A stretch of 64,000 nucleotides of DNA, taken from an uncultured Aquimarina sp. Lineage in GTDB: Bacteria > Bacteroidota > Bacteroidia > Flavobacteriales > Flavobacteriaceae. Below are positions 8,797 to 17,562 of this stretch, one piece after another (the first letter of the stretch is position 1; each line of letters starts with the position of its first letter). The translations under genes were made by a program, and so were the position numbers. The notes under the pieces were generated by a model. The model ran no database searches. It saw only the letters and a list, made by a program, of their open reading frames with translations, and had not been told where the DNA came from. The DNA is taken from the NCBI GenBank assembly GCA_947492105.1, contig CANLMN010000019.1, positions 1-64,000 of the forward strand. Reading direction: 5' to 3'.

Positions 8797-9489
8797 ATGC
8801 AGTATACTATTTCTGTTATTATACCGGCCTATAATGAGGCTGATTCAATTGCCAAAGTCATTGGCGATATTCCAAAAAACGTATCCGAGATTATTGTAGT
8901 TAATAATAATTCTTCAGACACCACAGTAGAAGTTGCTAAGGCGGCAGGAGCTACAGTCTTGACAGAATTACAAAAGGGCTATGGGTACGCGTGTCTCAAG
9001 GCGATGAATTACATTGCCAAAAAAAAAGAACACCCAAATATAATTGTTTTTTTGGATGGAGATTATAGTGATTATCCAGAAAATTTGACGGAAATCGTGG
9101 CGCCCATTATAACGGATGATATAGATTTTGTGATCGGAAGTCGTGTAAAAAAATTACGAGAAGAAGGTTCTATGACATTTCCTCAAATTTTTGGTAACTG
9201 GTTGGCGACATCGTTAATGCGTTTGTTTTTTGGAGCACGATTTACAGATTTGGGTCCTTTTAGGGCGATAAAATATGAAAAACTCGTAGCGCTTGAAATG
9301 GAGGATAAGACCTATGGATGGACTGTAGAGATGCAACTAAAGGCATTGAAGAAAAAGTATACATACACAGAGGTTGCTGTACCATATAAAAAACGAATAG
9401 GTGTCTCTAAAGTTTCAGGAACGGTAAAAGGTGCTATATTTGCAGGCGTAAAGATATTAAGTTGGATTTTTAAATATAGTTTGAAGTGA
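8797..9489 (+). CDS. family 2 glycosyltransferase, DPM/DPG-synthase-like
   Basis: 230 residues. The GT-A fold is clear: ISVIIPAYNEADSI at the N terminus, a conserved VVNNNSSDTT loop, the metal-binding FLDGDYSDYP near residue 88 and a later GSRVKK segment. It lacks the C-terminal membrane anchors of dolichol-phosphate mannosyltransferases proper, although a C-terminal helix could touch the membrane. It probably transfers a sugar from a nucleotide donor to a lipid or glycan acceptor. Its TGA overlaps the ATG of the next glycosyltransferase by one base (ATGA), strong evidence of translational coupling. Confidence 0.85.
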   Translation: MQYTISVIIPAYNEADSIAKVIGDIPKNVSEIIVVNNNSSDTTVEVAKAAGATVLTELQKGYGYACLKAMNYIAKKKEHPNIIVFLDGDYSDYPENLTEIVAPIITDDIDFVIGSRVKKLREEGSMTFPQIFGNWLATSLMRLFFGARFTDLGPFRAIKYEKLVALEMEDKTYGWTVEMQLKALKKKYTYTEVAVPYKKRIGVSKVSGTVKGAIFAGVKILSWIFKYSLK

Positions 9490-10961
9490 TGGATGCTGCC
9501 ATTATAATAGTGTACACCTTGGCATTGCTGGTTATTTTTATGTACAGTTTGTCTCAACTTAATCTGTTGGTCAGCTATTTAAAATCCAGAAAAAAAACAG
9601 AAAATGCTTCTGTTTTTGATTTTGCGAATGTAGAAGAAATACCCCTAGTTACTGTTCAATTACCGGTTTATAATGAACTGTATGTTATGGAGCGATTATT
9701 GGAGAATATTGCGTTACTCAACTATCCCAAGGATAAGTTAGAGATTCAGGTTCTTGATGATTCTACGGATGAGTCCGTCATATCAACAGCCAAAATAATC
9801 GCTGAGCTCCAAAAAACGGGATTAGATATTCAGCACATCAGACGTCAGGATCGTAAGGGATTCAAGGCGGGTGCGCTCAAAGAAGGTTTGGTTATTGCAA
9901 AAGGGGAGTACATAGCTATTTTTGATGCCGATTTTCTTCCAGGACCTGATTGGTTATTACAAACGATACCGTATTTCAAAGATTCCAAAATTGGCGTTGT
10001 ACAAACACGTTGGGGGCATCTCAATAGAAATTATTCCATGTTGACCAAGATACAGGCTTTTGCTCTAGATTTCCATTTTACAATGGAGCAGGTAGGACGT
10101 AATTTTAATAATCATTTTATTAATTTTAATGGTACCGCAGGAGTGTGGCGCAAAGCATGTATTATTGATGCAGGAAACTGGCAAGGAGATACCTTGACAG
10201 AGGATCTTGATCTTAGTTATAGAGCTCAGCTCAAAAAATGGAAGTTTAAATATTTGGAAGATGTAGAGACTCCTGCAGAGCTTCCTGTAGTAATAAGTGC
10301 AGCGAGATCACAACAGTTTCGGTGGAACAAGGGAGCTGCAGAGAATTTTCAAAAGCTCTATTGGAAGTTATTGAATGATAAAACAGTATCTTTTAAGACG
10401 AAACTACATAGCTTTTTTCATTTGCTTAATAGTAGTATGTTTCTTCTTGTATTATTAGTCGCTGTACTTAGTGTTCCAGTGATGTATATCAAAAATAATA
10501 ATCCTGATTTTGCATGGTACTTCTATGTATTAGCATTTTTCTCTGTAAGTACAGTGATTTTCTTTTGTTGCTATTGGTATACGTTTAAGAAAATACACGG
10601 AGGTGGTTTTTGGAATTGGTTAGAGTACGTAAAACTGTTTTTTACATTTTTCTCTATCGCAATGGGATTCTCAGTTCATAATTCTATGGCAGTTCTAGAA
10701 GGGCATTTCGGGAAAAAGAGTGAGTTTGTACGTACCCCAAAGTTTAATGTGAATAACCTCAAAGATTCATGGAAAGGAAATAAATATCTCAGCAAAAAAA
10801 TATCAGGGAATACCATCTTAGAAGCCTTGCTTACGGCATATTTTGGATATGCACTGTATATTGCTTTTGAACTACAAGATTTTGGGCTTTTTCTTTTTCA
10901 TATCATGCTCTTTTTAGGTTTTGGTTTTGTATTTGTTAAGTCCGTTACTTCCAAGGTGTAA
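9489..10961 (+). CDS. processive family 2 glycosyltransferase, cellulose/mannan synthase-like
   Basis: 490 residues from the ATG at 9489. One N-terminal membrane helix, a cytosolic GT-A domain and four or more C-terminal membrane helices match the cellulose-synthase superfamily. The four hallmark motifs are present: DDSTDES, the DxD FDADFLP, the catalytic TEDLD and the acceptor-binding QQFRW. It should polymerise a beta-linked polysaccharide and export it through its own channel. PilZ domain, BcsB and cellulase genes are absent, so it is not a standard cyclic-di-GMP-controlled cellulose synthase. It is closest in layout to the CslA/glucomannan-synthase-like proteins of Bacteroidota. Last gene of the 8311-10961 operon. 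Confidence 0.85.
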   Translation: MDAAIIIVYTLALLVIFMYSLSQLNLLVSYLKSRKKTENASVFDFANVEEIPLVTVQLPVYNELYVMERLLENIALLNYPKDKLEIQVLDDSTDESVISTAKIIAELQKTGLDIQHIRRQDRKGFKAGALKEGLVIAKGEYIAIFDADFLPGPDWLLQTIPYFKDSKIGVVQTRWGHLNRNYSMLTKIQAFALDFHFTMEQVGRNFNNHFINFNGTAGVWRKACIIDAGNWQGDTLTEDLDLSYRAQLKKWKFKYLEDVETPAELPVVISAARSQQFRWNKGAAENFQKLYWKLLNDKTVSFKTKLHSFFHLLNSSMFLLVLLVAVLSVPVMYIKNNNPDFAWYFYVLAFFSVSTVIFFCCYWYTFKKIHGGGFWNWLEYVKLFFTFFSIAMGFSVHNSMAVLEGHFGKKSEFVRTPKFNVNNLKDSWKGNKYLSKKISGNTILEALLTAYFGYALYIAFELQDFGLFLFHIMLFLGFGFVFVKSVTSKV

Positions 10962-11118
10962 TGCTGTGTTAAGTTGTTCCTAATCTATTACTGTATTCTT
11001 GTGAGTTGTGGAGATTAGATCATTTATTTATGATTTGAAGTTATGAGGAGAAAACCACTGTTTTTTTTCTTTAGATAGTTGTGTGAATTAAAATAGTTGT
11101 GACTACGACTTCTCTTTG

Positions 11119-11431
11119 TACCAGCTAAAATGTAATTGTAGCTCCAAATAATTAAACTATTTTTTGCTGGTTTGAACTAGAAAATTTAAGCATCGCTGTG
11201 ACTATGATCTAATACCAATTTACGTATATAAATTCGTATGAATGACACTGTTATTTTTTTATGTAAAAACACCATGATGCTATTGCATAGCCTTAGCTAT
11301 GGGAGATGTGAACAAGGCATTTAGATGGAAAAAGGATAAAGCGATATGCGACATTATATAACTAATTTGGTGTAATTTTCTAGTGAAGAAACTGTAGGGA
11401 AAGAAGCTGATTATTAGCTGAAATGTATGGC
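11119..11431. repeat. family B palindromic element interrupted by a family C element
   Basis: The left half (TACCAGCTAAAATGTAATTG at 11119 to about 11212) and the right half (TTTTCTAGTGAAGAAACTG from about 11375 to 11431) together correspond to one family B copy such as 51411-51572. The family C copy at 11213-11374 lies between them. Boundaries are read by eye. Confidence 0.6.
11213..11374. repeat. family C palindromic element, full-length copy
   Basis: About 162 bp, opening with TACCAATTTACGTAT and closing with AACTAATTTGGTGTA, so the ends carry a CCAATTTA/TAATTTGG inverted repeat. The centre holds the perfect hairpin core CATAGCCTTAGCTATG. Nested in a family B copy. Confidence 0.65.
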
Positions 11432-11575
11432 GTTACGGCATTTTTGATTATTAAAATGATATTTTAATAGACGAAATGTTACTAAATAGTTAATAACTTG
11501 ATGAGATTTTTTTGAGGTATATTTTTTGGTAGAGGACTTGTATCAAATATCTTAAATTAATTAAAAATAAATAGT

Positions 11576-12226
11576 ATGATCAAAACACTTTTAATGGCAT
11601 TTGCATGTCTCACAACGGTAATAATTACAGCTCAAGATGAAGGAACATTAAGGTTCCAAAAGGGAGATTTTACAGTCTCTGGAGCTTTGAGTTTTGGAAC
11701 TTCTACAAGCGGTACATCTGGGGATAATCAAATTCAAGACGATGTGTCGAGATTGGATTATGCTTTTGAACCTGCTATTAGTCTATTTTTGACAGATCAT
11801 TTTGCAATTGGTAGTCGGTTGGTCGTCGGAAGGAGTGTAAATGAGCGCAACGATTCTTTTAAGGATGCAATAGACTTATTTCGATATGGTTTTTTTGGGA
11901 GCTATTATTTTACTCCAGAAAAAAGGTTCTCTTTTTTGAGTACGTTTGGAGCGGATTTTATTGATGACAAAGGTGTTTTTGAGCGGATAAATCAAGATAC
12001 ATTTGATGAGATAAGGACTAGTAGAACTACTGGGGTAGATATTGGGTTATCAGCAGGGATCAACTATTTCCTAACAGCACATTTTGCGCTCAATGCTCGG
12101 TTGGGAGTAGTATCATATACAACAAATAAAGAAGAAGGTGATGAAGGGTTTACAGTTTCTCAGAAGACTTTTCGATTAAATACGCAGTTAAGAAATATTA
12201 GTTTCGGAATGTTGTATCGAATTTAG
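11576..12226 (+). CDS. outer-membrane beta-barrel protein
   Basis: 216 residues with a cleavable signal peptide (MIKTLLMAFACLTTVIITAQ, cut after the Ala or Gln). The mature part alternates hydrophobic and polar residues in about eight amphipathic strands and ends in an aromatic-hydrophobic strand (ISFGMLYRI), the layout of small OmpW/OmpX-like or PorT-like barrels. No enzymatic motif. It stands 615 bases after the glycosyltransferase operon, with two repeat elements in between, so co-transcription is unlikely. Function unknown. Confidence 0.75.
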   Translation: MIKTLLMAFACLTTVIITAQDEGTLRFQKGDFTVSGALSFGTSTSGTSGDNQIQDDVSRLDYAFEPAISLFLTDHFAIGSRLVVGRSVNERNDSFKDAIDLFRYGFFGSYYFTPEKRFSFLSTFGADFIDDKGVFERINQDTFDEIRTSRTTGVDIGLSAGINYFLTAHFALNARLGVVSYTTNKEEGDEGFTVSQKTFRLNTQLRNISFGMLYRI

Positions 12227-12606
12227 CACTATTATTTTAGTTGATCGTTGAATTGTGGTGCTATAAAAAGGATGGTTATCTTGGATGTGGTACCACTATT
12301 TTTTAATGCCAAATTGGGAATGTGCTCTTTGGGGTAATTTAGATTATGTGTTACTTTTTTATTTCGTTTATTTGTCCAAAGTATATATGCTTTTAAGGGT
12401 GTGCTAAGTGAGATATTGGAAAGCTTCCAAAAGGGTTTTTGGGCTTAATGGTATCGTATCATTTACAGGAACATTTCAAGTATAGATAATAGATCCTTTT
12501 GAGTATCAGAGAGCCAATTACAGCTTGAGATTTTGGCACAATTGAACACTTTGATATGTTCTTTAGATACAAGCGACTTCGGTATACAATATAGAAAATG
12601 GAATTA
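12227..12606. other. intergenic, no gene seen
   Basis: No open frame of convincing length and no recognisable RNA. The remainder of this 900-base gap (12607-13033) is filled with palindromic repeat elements. Confidence 0.5.
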
Positions 12607-12780
12607 TACCAGTTAATTCAATTTAGGTGTATAAATTCGTCTTAATAACACTGTTGTTTTTTTATGTAAAAACACATGATTCTATTGCATAACCTTAGCT
12701 ATAGAATATAATATGAACAAGGTATTTAGATAAAAAAAGAACAAGTCTATATGCAACATTATATAGCTATTTGAATTTGT
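12607..12780. repeat. family C palindromic element
   Basis: Starts TACCAGTTAATTCAATTTAGG and carries GTATAAATTCGT, TTTTTATGTAAAAACAC, GCATAACCTTAGCTATAG and AACAAGGTATTTAGAT segments in the same order as the copy at 11213. It ends in a diverged ACATTATATAGCTATTTG. The first element of a three-element block. Confidence 0.6.
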
Positions 12781-12875
12781 ATTAGATGTACTTGTAGTCC
12801 AAAATAATCGAACTACTTTTCGCAAGTTTTCACTATAAATAGTAGAAAAAGAGACTAATTATTAGCCTAGACTTA
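12781..12875. repeat. family B palindromic element lacking its centre
   Basis: Both arms of family B are present (TTGTAGTCCAAAATAATCGA on the left; ATAGTAGAAAAAGAGACTAA and ATTATTAGCCTA on the right), but the hairpin core between them is missing. It directly abuts a family C copy on the left and a family A copy on the right. Confidence 0.55.
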
Positions 12876-13033
12876 TACCATTTATCCTTTGAATTTACTG
12901 GGGTAAAATTTTCTTTTTCGCCTCAGTTTCAGTATAAAAATAACCATAACTACGGCTATGCTTGATGTTTCTGCTGAAGCTGAAACAAAAAAATCTTAAT
13001 TTTTTTTCCGGTAAATTCAAACAACAAATGGTA
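12876..13033. repeat. family A palindromic element, full-length copy
   Basis: 158 bp. The left end TACCATTTATCC...TTTGAATTTAC and the complement of the right end TACCATTTGTTGTTTGAATT form long terminal inverted repeats. Further in, CGCCTCAGTTTCAG pairs with CTGAAGCTGAAAC, and the apex holds the core-like ACTACGGCTATG. Highly similar copies occur at 32192 (opposite orientation) and 41774. Confidence 0.75.
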
Positions 13034-13056
13034 GTACTTCTCGAATGGTTTAAAAT

Positions 13057-13097
13057 CAAAACACCCCTAGAAAACGAAGTTCCTAAGGGTGTTTTTT
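13057..13097 (-). terminator. rho-independent terminator of the TonB receptor operon
   Basis: AAAACACCC and GGGTGTTTT form the main stem, extended by TAGAA/TTCCTA with one bulge. It lies 40 bases beyond the stop of the lipoprotein gene at 13137 and marks the end of the minus-strand operon. Confidence 0.75.
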
Positions 13098-13136
13098 CGG
13101 TTTATCTGTGAACAATAAACTTTTTCTGTTTGGTTT

Positions 13137-14351
13137 TTACTTTAAGATTTCATTTACTGTAGTGAAATCATAATTTGTAAATGCAAATTTTGATAGATCA
13201 GCACCTGTTGCAGTAGGATCTATAGTAATAGTGGCTCCAGAAGGATTTACTATGTCTGTTTCATCGATATTTTGAGCTTTAACAGTAATAGAAACCGCAG
13301 CGTCAGAATCTCCTGATTTGTCACCTAAATCTATAAAATCTCCAGCTTTAGATTTGCTTCCAAGGGCTACTACTGCATTAGTGATTGTAGCTTTGCTACC
13401 TCTTCTTATTTTAATCATGTCAGACATTTCAATAGCACCTAGTGCATTGTTGATAATTGTCAAACCATTGATAGTTACATTAGATAAAGGGGTTGCTGCG
13501 TTGTTATTTTCGTTGCTGTCACCTTCTATTCCTCTAGGATCCTTTGTTACTGCAGTAAATTGATTTTCTCTAATCAAAAGAACGTTAGTTGCCGTTCCGA
13601 CCCAGCCGCCAGTCCAATCAAAGTTATCATCCTTTGCATTAACAACCATTACATTTGTAACGTTTACTGTACCTCCAAAAAATTCAACACCGTCGTCATC
13701 ACCGTTAAAAACGGCTATGTTGTTTACTGTAGTTCCAGAACCAACACCAAAAAAGGAAATACCATTAAATTCTTGAGTTGCATCAATTCTAGCACCTGTA
13801 TATTCGGTTACAACATAGGATAGTGTACCTGAGTTATCCGTAGTATTTGTTCCTCCATAAGTTAATCCAGCTACCTCGGATTGTACATTAGTTCCAAAGT
13901 TTGTTGGAGCATTACCTGTAATTACAATTCCTCCCCAATCAGCAGATCTTGGAGCCGCCGCAGCCGAAGTGAATAGTATTGGTTTATCAGCGGTTCCCTT
14001 TGCTTCAATTTTTGCTCCAGTTTCTATCGCTAGATATACATCAGAGCCCCCAGCACGAGCTTCAATTCTTGTACCTGGCTCTATTTCCAAAGTTGCTCCT
14101 TTTTTTACTCTTAATGGACCGTCCAAGGTGTATTTTGTAGAGGCAAGTAACTTAATGTTTCCAGTAATATCACCTTTTAGAGAAGAAGGAATGAAATCTT
14201 CATCGTTTACAGAAGTAATGATTCCATCTCCATTTGTTTCACCTGTTGTTCCTCCTCCACCATTTGGGTTTAGAGCGACATTATCATCACTTGAGCAACT
14301 CGATAAGGCTAATAACATTATTCCAAGGCTTCCTAAAAATACTTTTTTCAT
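13137..14351 (-). CDS. secreted right-handed beta-helix lipoprotein, TonB-receptor partner
   Basis: 404 residues. Lipoprotein signal MKKVFLGSLGIMLLALSSCS with the lipidated Cys at residue 19, followed by an acidic SSDDN sequence and a Gly/Thr linker, a style associated with surface-exposed lipoproteins of Bacteroidota. Residues about 60-400 consist of short Gly/Asn/Asp-rich turns with hydrophobic steps (GAIEMSDMIKI, NVTINGLTIINN), typical of a parallel beta-helix. No pectinase-type catalytic triad is evident. It lies 59 bases downstream of the TonB-dependent receptor, in the position a SusD would take, but has no SusD/TPR features. It probably captures a substrate for the receptor; regulatory sites upstream hint at phosphate-linked expression. 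Confidence 0.75.
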   Translation of the reverse strand: MKKVFLGSLGIMLLALSSCSSDDNVALNPNGGGGTTGETNGDGIITSVNDEDFIPSSLKGDITGNIKLLASTKYTLDGPLRVKKGATLEIEPGTRIEARAGGSDVYLAIETGAKIEAKGTADKPILFTSAAAAPRSADWGGIVITGNAPTNFGTNVQSEVAGLTYGGTNTTDNSGTLSYVVTEYTGARIDATQEFNGISFFGVGSGTTVNNIAVFNGDDDGVEFFGGTVNVTNVMVVNAKDDNFDWTGGWVGTATNVLLIRENQFTAVTKDPRGIEGDSNENNNAATPLSNVTINGLTIINNALGAIEMSDMIKIRRGSKATITNAVVALGSKSKAGDFIDLGDKSGDSDAAVSITVKAQNIDETDIVNPSGATITIDPTATGADLSKFAFTNYDFTTVNEILK

Positions 14352-14410
14352 CGTTAAAGGGTATTTGTGATTTCTAATTAATTTATTATATAGTAAAATG
14401 GTACTTGACT

Positions 14411-17170
14411 TTAAAATTGATACGACATTCCTAGAGAAATATTAGTGCCTTTTTTGAAATTAGATACCGTGACTTTTTCTCCAAAAATCGTTTCTTTTGT
14501 TAGTTGATAATCTGGATTCAAGAGATTTTTTGCTCCAAATTTGATGCTAGTATTTTTTCCTATTTCTGTTTTGAATATGAAATCTAATGTTGGTATCGCC
14601 TTTTCTTTGATGTTCTCATTACCTTGTATTCCTAAACTAAATATGCGGTCGCTGAAGTAGTTGAATACTAAAGAGGAAGTTGTTTTTAATTTTTCTCCTT
14701 TTGTATTGAATGTAAGGTCAGTGTTTAGTAAGATAGGAGAAGCTCCTTCTAGTCCATCATTTGAGTTGGTGAAATTTAGTTCTGGTCTCAGGTCTTGTTG
14801 TGCATCAAGTAATGATGCGTTGAAGCCTGCCATGAGTTTGTTGCTTCCGTTTGATGTCTCGTACGAAACTAGTTTTTTACGTAGTTCAAGTTCAATTCCA
14901 TAAATGGTTGCTAATTCTCCTGTATTGTCATAGGTTAAGTTTCCTACAGTATCTTCAAACCTGTTAATAGGGTTTTTTATGTTTTTATAAAAACCAGTAA
15001 CAGATAATACTTCTCCTGATTGGAAATAGCGTTCCCATTTCAAATCTAGGTTGAGGTTTTCTGCGGGAATTATGTCTGGGTTTCCAATATCAGAAAATCC
15101 TACATCTTCGTACTTAAATGGAGCCAATTCTTTGAATTGAGGAAGTGTGTAGGTTAAGCTTGATGCTAAACGGAAAATATTCTTTTCGTTGAGAGCATAT
15201 TTTAGGTTGAGATTAGGAAGAATGTATGTTTCATCAATTTTTCCTAAGCCTCTATTGCTTGGGTCGTCACTTGTACTGATGTTTGTGTTCCAAACAATAC
15301 TTTGGTCTACTTTGTCAGTTCTAAGGCCTGCGTTTATCGTAAGTTTTGAGGAGAATGTGTATGCTCCATCTAGATATACAGAATGGATTTCTTTGTTTCC
15401 ATTATAAGTATAAGGGTCAAAATCTGATACAGCATTTGATCTACCTCTATTTGTTCTGAATTCAAATTCGTTATTTCGAATAGCTCCTTGATTAAGGATG
15501 GCATCAATGTTATTTGGATTTATATCAGTTCTAAGATTTACAGTTAATGGAATAAAGCCAAAAGTGATGTTTTCAAAATCACGATCCGTGTTTCTGTAAT
15601 TATATCCCAATTTGATTTCTCCAAAGTTTTTTTCTTTATCTTGATAATCGCCTAATTTGTGCCCAAATACTAATTTAGCAGCATATTCGTCTTCTTTTAA
15701 ATCCCCATAGAATCTTTGGGTATTTGCTTGTCCATTTGGATCGAATTTGTAGATTTCGGTATTCGGGTCAAAGGTATATGAGTCGATTCTTCTGTCTGGT
15801 TCATCTCCACGAACGATATTGTAGGATCCTCCTAGATCAAAGTATAAGCTCTCTGATAAGTTAATTTTTGATAAGAGTTGATTTACAAAAAGCTTATTAG
15901 AGTTTTGTTGTTGTCTACGAATAAAAATTAACTCATTATCACCTTGCTCACTTCCAGAAGTACCAAATTGTTCAGAAACTCTTTGAGTGTTATTATGTAC
16001 GATCATAGCATTGTACATGATAGTGTTGTTTAGTTCTCCAAATTTATAAGCAAGGTTTCCAAGTAGTACCTGTCTTACATTGTAATTGAACTCTTCATTT
16101 CTTACATCTTTTGTGAATTTAGTTTTTTCTGTTGTGATTCTAAAAACATCCCCGTCTCTATAAGAATAATCACTATCATAAGAGGCTAATAAGAAAGTGC
16201 TCAGTTTTTGATCCTTTATATCAAAAGAGTTTCCGTAAGAAAGGCTGATGCTATTTTTTGTTTGTAGATCTTGAGAGTCTGGTTTGAATGATGTTTCAAA
16301 ATTATACACCTCAAAATTTTCAGTAGGGATCGTATTGTCGATTTTGGTTCCTAAAGAAGTAGCACCATTAACGGTTAGGAAATCTTTTTTGTTGAAAGTA
16401 AGTGTGTTTATTCCTGTCGAAACACTTAGTTTTATTTTTTCTTTACCCTTGTGTACTTTAGAGGTAATGTCAATGTTAGCTCCAGCTACATCCCCATAGA
16501 TTTCTGCATTAAAGGCCTTGTTGACACCCACACTTTCAATTACATCAGAGCTAAAAAGGTCCAGAGAGATGTTTTTATATAAAGGATCGTCCGATGGTAG
16601 TGGAAGTCCATTTAGAGAGGTTGAGTTTAAACGATCACCCAAACCTCTTACAAATACATTTTTTACGCCTTCGGATTTAGTAATACCAGAAATTTTGGTT
16701 ACCGCTCCTTCTGCATCACTAACTCCTTTTCTAGCTAATTCTTGTGCGCCAATGGCTTGTTTCATTACCACGGCTTTTTTTTGCTCTAAAAGAAGCGCGG
16801 ATTCTTTTTCTCGGTTGGTATCAGCAACAATGACAACTTCGTCCATAATTGCAGCACTGGTTCCTAATGCAGCATTAAGGGAGACAGTTTCTCCTGCGCT
16901 AACAATGACATTGTCGATAGTTTTAACTTCGTAGCCTACAAAACTGAACTCCACACTGTAGGTGCCTGCTTCTAGGTTTTCGATAGTGTATAGACCGTCA
17001 AAATCGGTTGTAGTCCCTTTGGAACTACCTTTGATAATGACATTGGCAAAGGGAAGAGGAGAATTGCCATTGTCCTTATCGGTCAAAGCGCCAGTGATTG
17101 AGCCTGTTTCTTGACCTTTTACAAAACTACTAAGCATAAAAGCCAAAAGTAGAGGGAGTAATTTTTTCAT
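14411..17170 (-). CDS. TonB-dependent outer-membrane receptor with carboxypeptidase-regulatory domain
   Basis: 919 residues. Signal peptide MKKLLPLLLAFMLSSFVKG, then a CarboxypepD_reg-like domain (about 22-105, GSITGALTDKDNG to TIDNVIVSAGE). A plug domain follows (about 130-240, with VFVRGLGDRLNSTSLNG and GDVAGANIDITS), then a large beta-barrel ending in GTNISLGMSYQF. It imports a substrate across the outer membrane using TonB energy. It is first gene of an operon with the beta-helix lipoprotein and is divergent from a PhoB-type response regulator. TAACAYT direct repeats lie 84-114 bases upstream, the same as those upstream of the PiT transporter, so a phosphate or phosphorylated substrate is a reasonable inference. 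No SusD gene. Confidence 0.88.
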   Translation of the reverse strand: MKKLLPLLLAFMLSSFVKGQETGSITGALTDKDNGNSPLPFANVIIKGSSKGTTTDFDGLYTIENLEAGTYSVEFSFVGYEVKTIDNVIVSAGETVSLNAALGTSAAIMDEVVIVADTNREKESALLLEQKKAVVMKQAIGAQELARKGVSDAEGAVTKISGITKSEGVKNVFVRGLGDRLNSTSLNGLPLPSDDPLYKNISLDLFSSDVIESVGVNKAFNAEIYGDVAGANIDITSKVHKGKEKIKLSVSTGINTLTFNKKDFLTVNGATSLGTKIDNTIPTENFEVYNFETSFKPDSQDLQTKNSISLSYGNSFDIKDQKLSTFLLASYDSDYSYRDGDVFRITTEKTKFTKDVRNEEFNYNVRQVLLGNLAYKFGELNNTIMYNAMIVHNNTQRVSEQFGTSGSEQGDNELIFIRRQQQNSNKLFVNQLLSKINLSESLYFDLGGSYNIVRGDEPDRRIDSYTFDPNTEIYKFDPNGQANTQRFYGDLKEDEYAAKLVFGHKLGDYQDKEKNFGEIKLGYNYRNTDRDFENITFGFIPLTVNLRTDINPNNIDAILNQGAIRNNEFEFRTNRGRSNAVSDFDPYTYNGNKEIHSVYLDGAYTFSSKLTINAGLRTDKVDQSIVWNTNISTSDDPSNRGLGKIDETYILPNLNLKYALNEKNIFRLASSLTYTLPQFKELAPFKYEDVGFSDIGNPDIIPAENLNLDLKWERYFQSGEVLSVTGFYKNIKNPINRFEDTVGNLTYDNTGELATIYGIELELRKKLVSYETSNGSNKLMAGFNASLLDAQQDLRPELNFTNSNDGLEGASPILLNTDLTFNTKGEKLKTTSSLVFNYFSDRIFSLGIQGNENIKEKAIPTLDFIFKTEIGKNTSIKFGAKNLLNPDYQLTKETIFGEKVTVSNFKKGTNISLGMSYQF

Positions 17171-17207
17171 TATAATTTAATTAAGTTTTTGTTCACATTT
17201 ATTGGCG

Positions 17208-17284
17208 CAAAGAAACGAGGAGAATGTAAAAGTTATGTTAATAGAAAATTAAAAGTGTGTAATTATAGTGTTAGCTTAGTGTTA
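17208..17284 (-). promoter_or_regulatory. TonB-receptor promoter with PhoB-type direct repeats
   Basis: Read on the minus strand, TAACACT (17278-17284), a 4-base spacer, TAACACT (17267-17273), a 6-base spacer and a diverged ACACACT (17254-17260) precede a TTTCTTTG box (17208-17215) close to the -7 consensus. Two 7-mers with 4-base spacing (11-bp register) is the geometry used by OmpR/PhoB-family regulators. The plus-strand 7-mer AGTGTTA recurs at 17356, and near-matches at 17376 and 17452, on the response-regulator side. Confidence 0.5.
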
Positions 17285-17562
17285 AGTGAAGAGATGGTCA
17301 AGGAATAATATGGATGTTTTTTATAAATAATTTTTTAGATAATGTGAATTATCAGAGTGTTAGGGTTAAGAGATATGTGTTAGGAAATCGTTATTATTGT
17401 ACTTCGTTTTACAACACTAGAAGATATGTAGTATATTTAGCCTTGTATTATAGTGTTGGACTATTGACAAATGTTGCAGCTATAATTTGGTAGTAGTATA
17501 TAAATGAATTTTGATCCAATAGGGATTAATTAATATTATCTGACAACGAAAAAAAAATATAG

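Noticed and set aside
13137-17170. SusC/SusD polysaccharide utilisation locus
   Set aside because: There is no SusD-like gene and no glycoside hydrolase beside the receptor.
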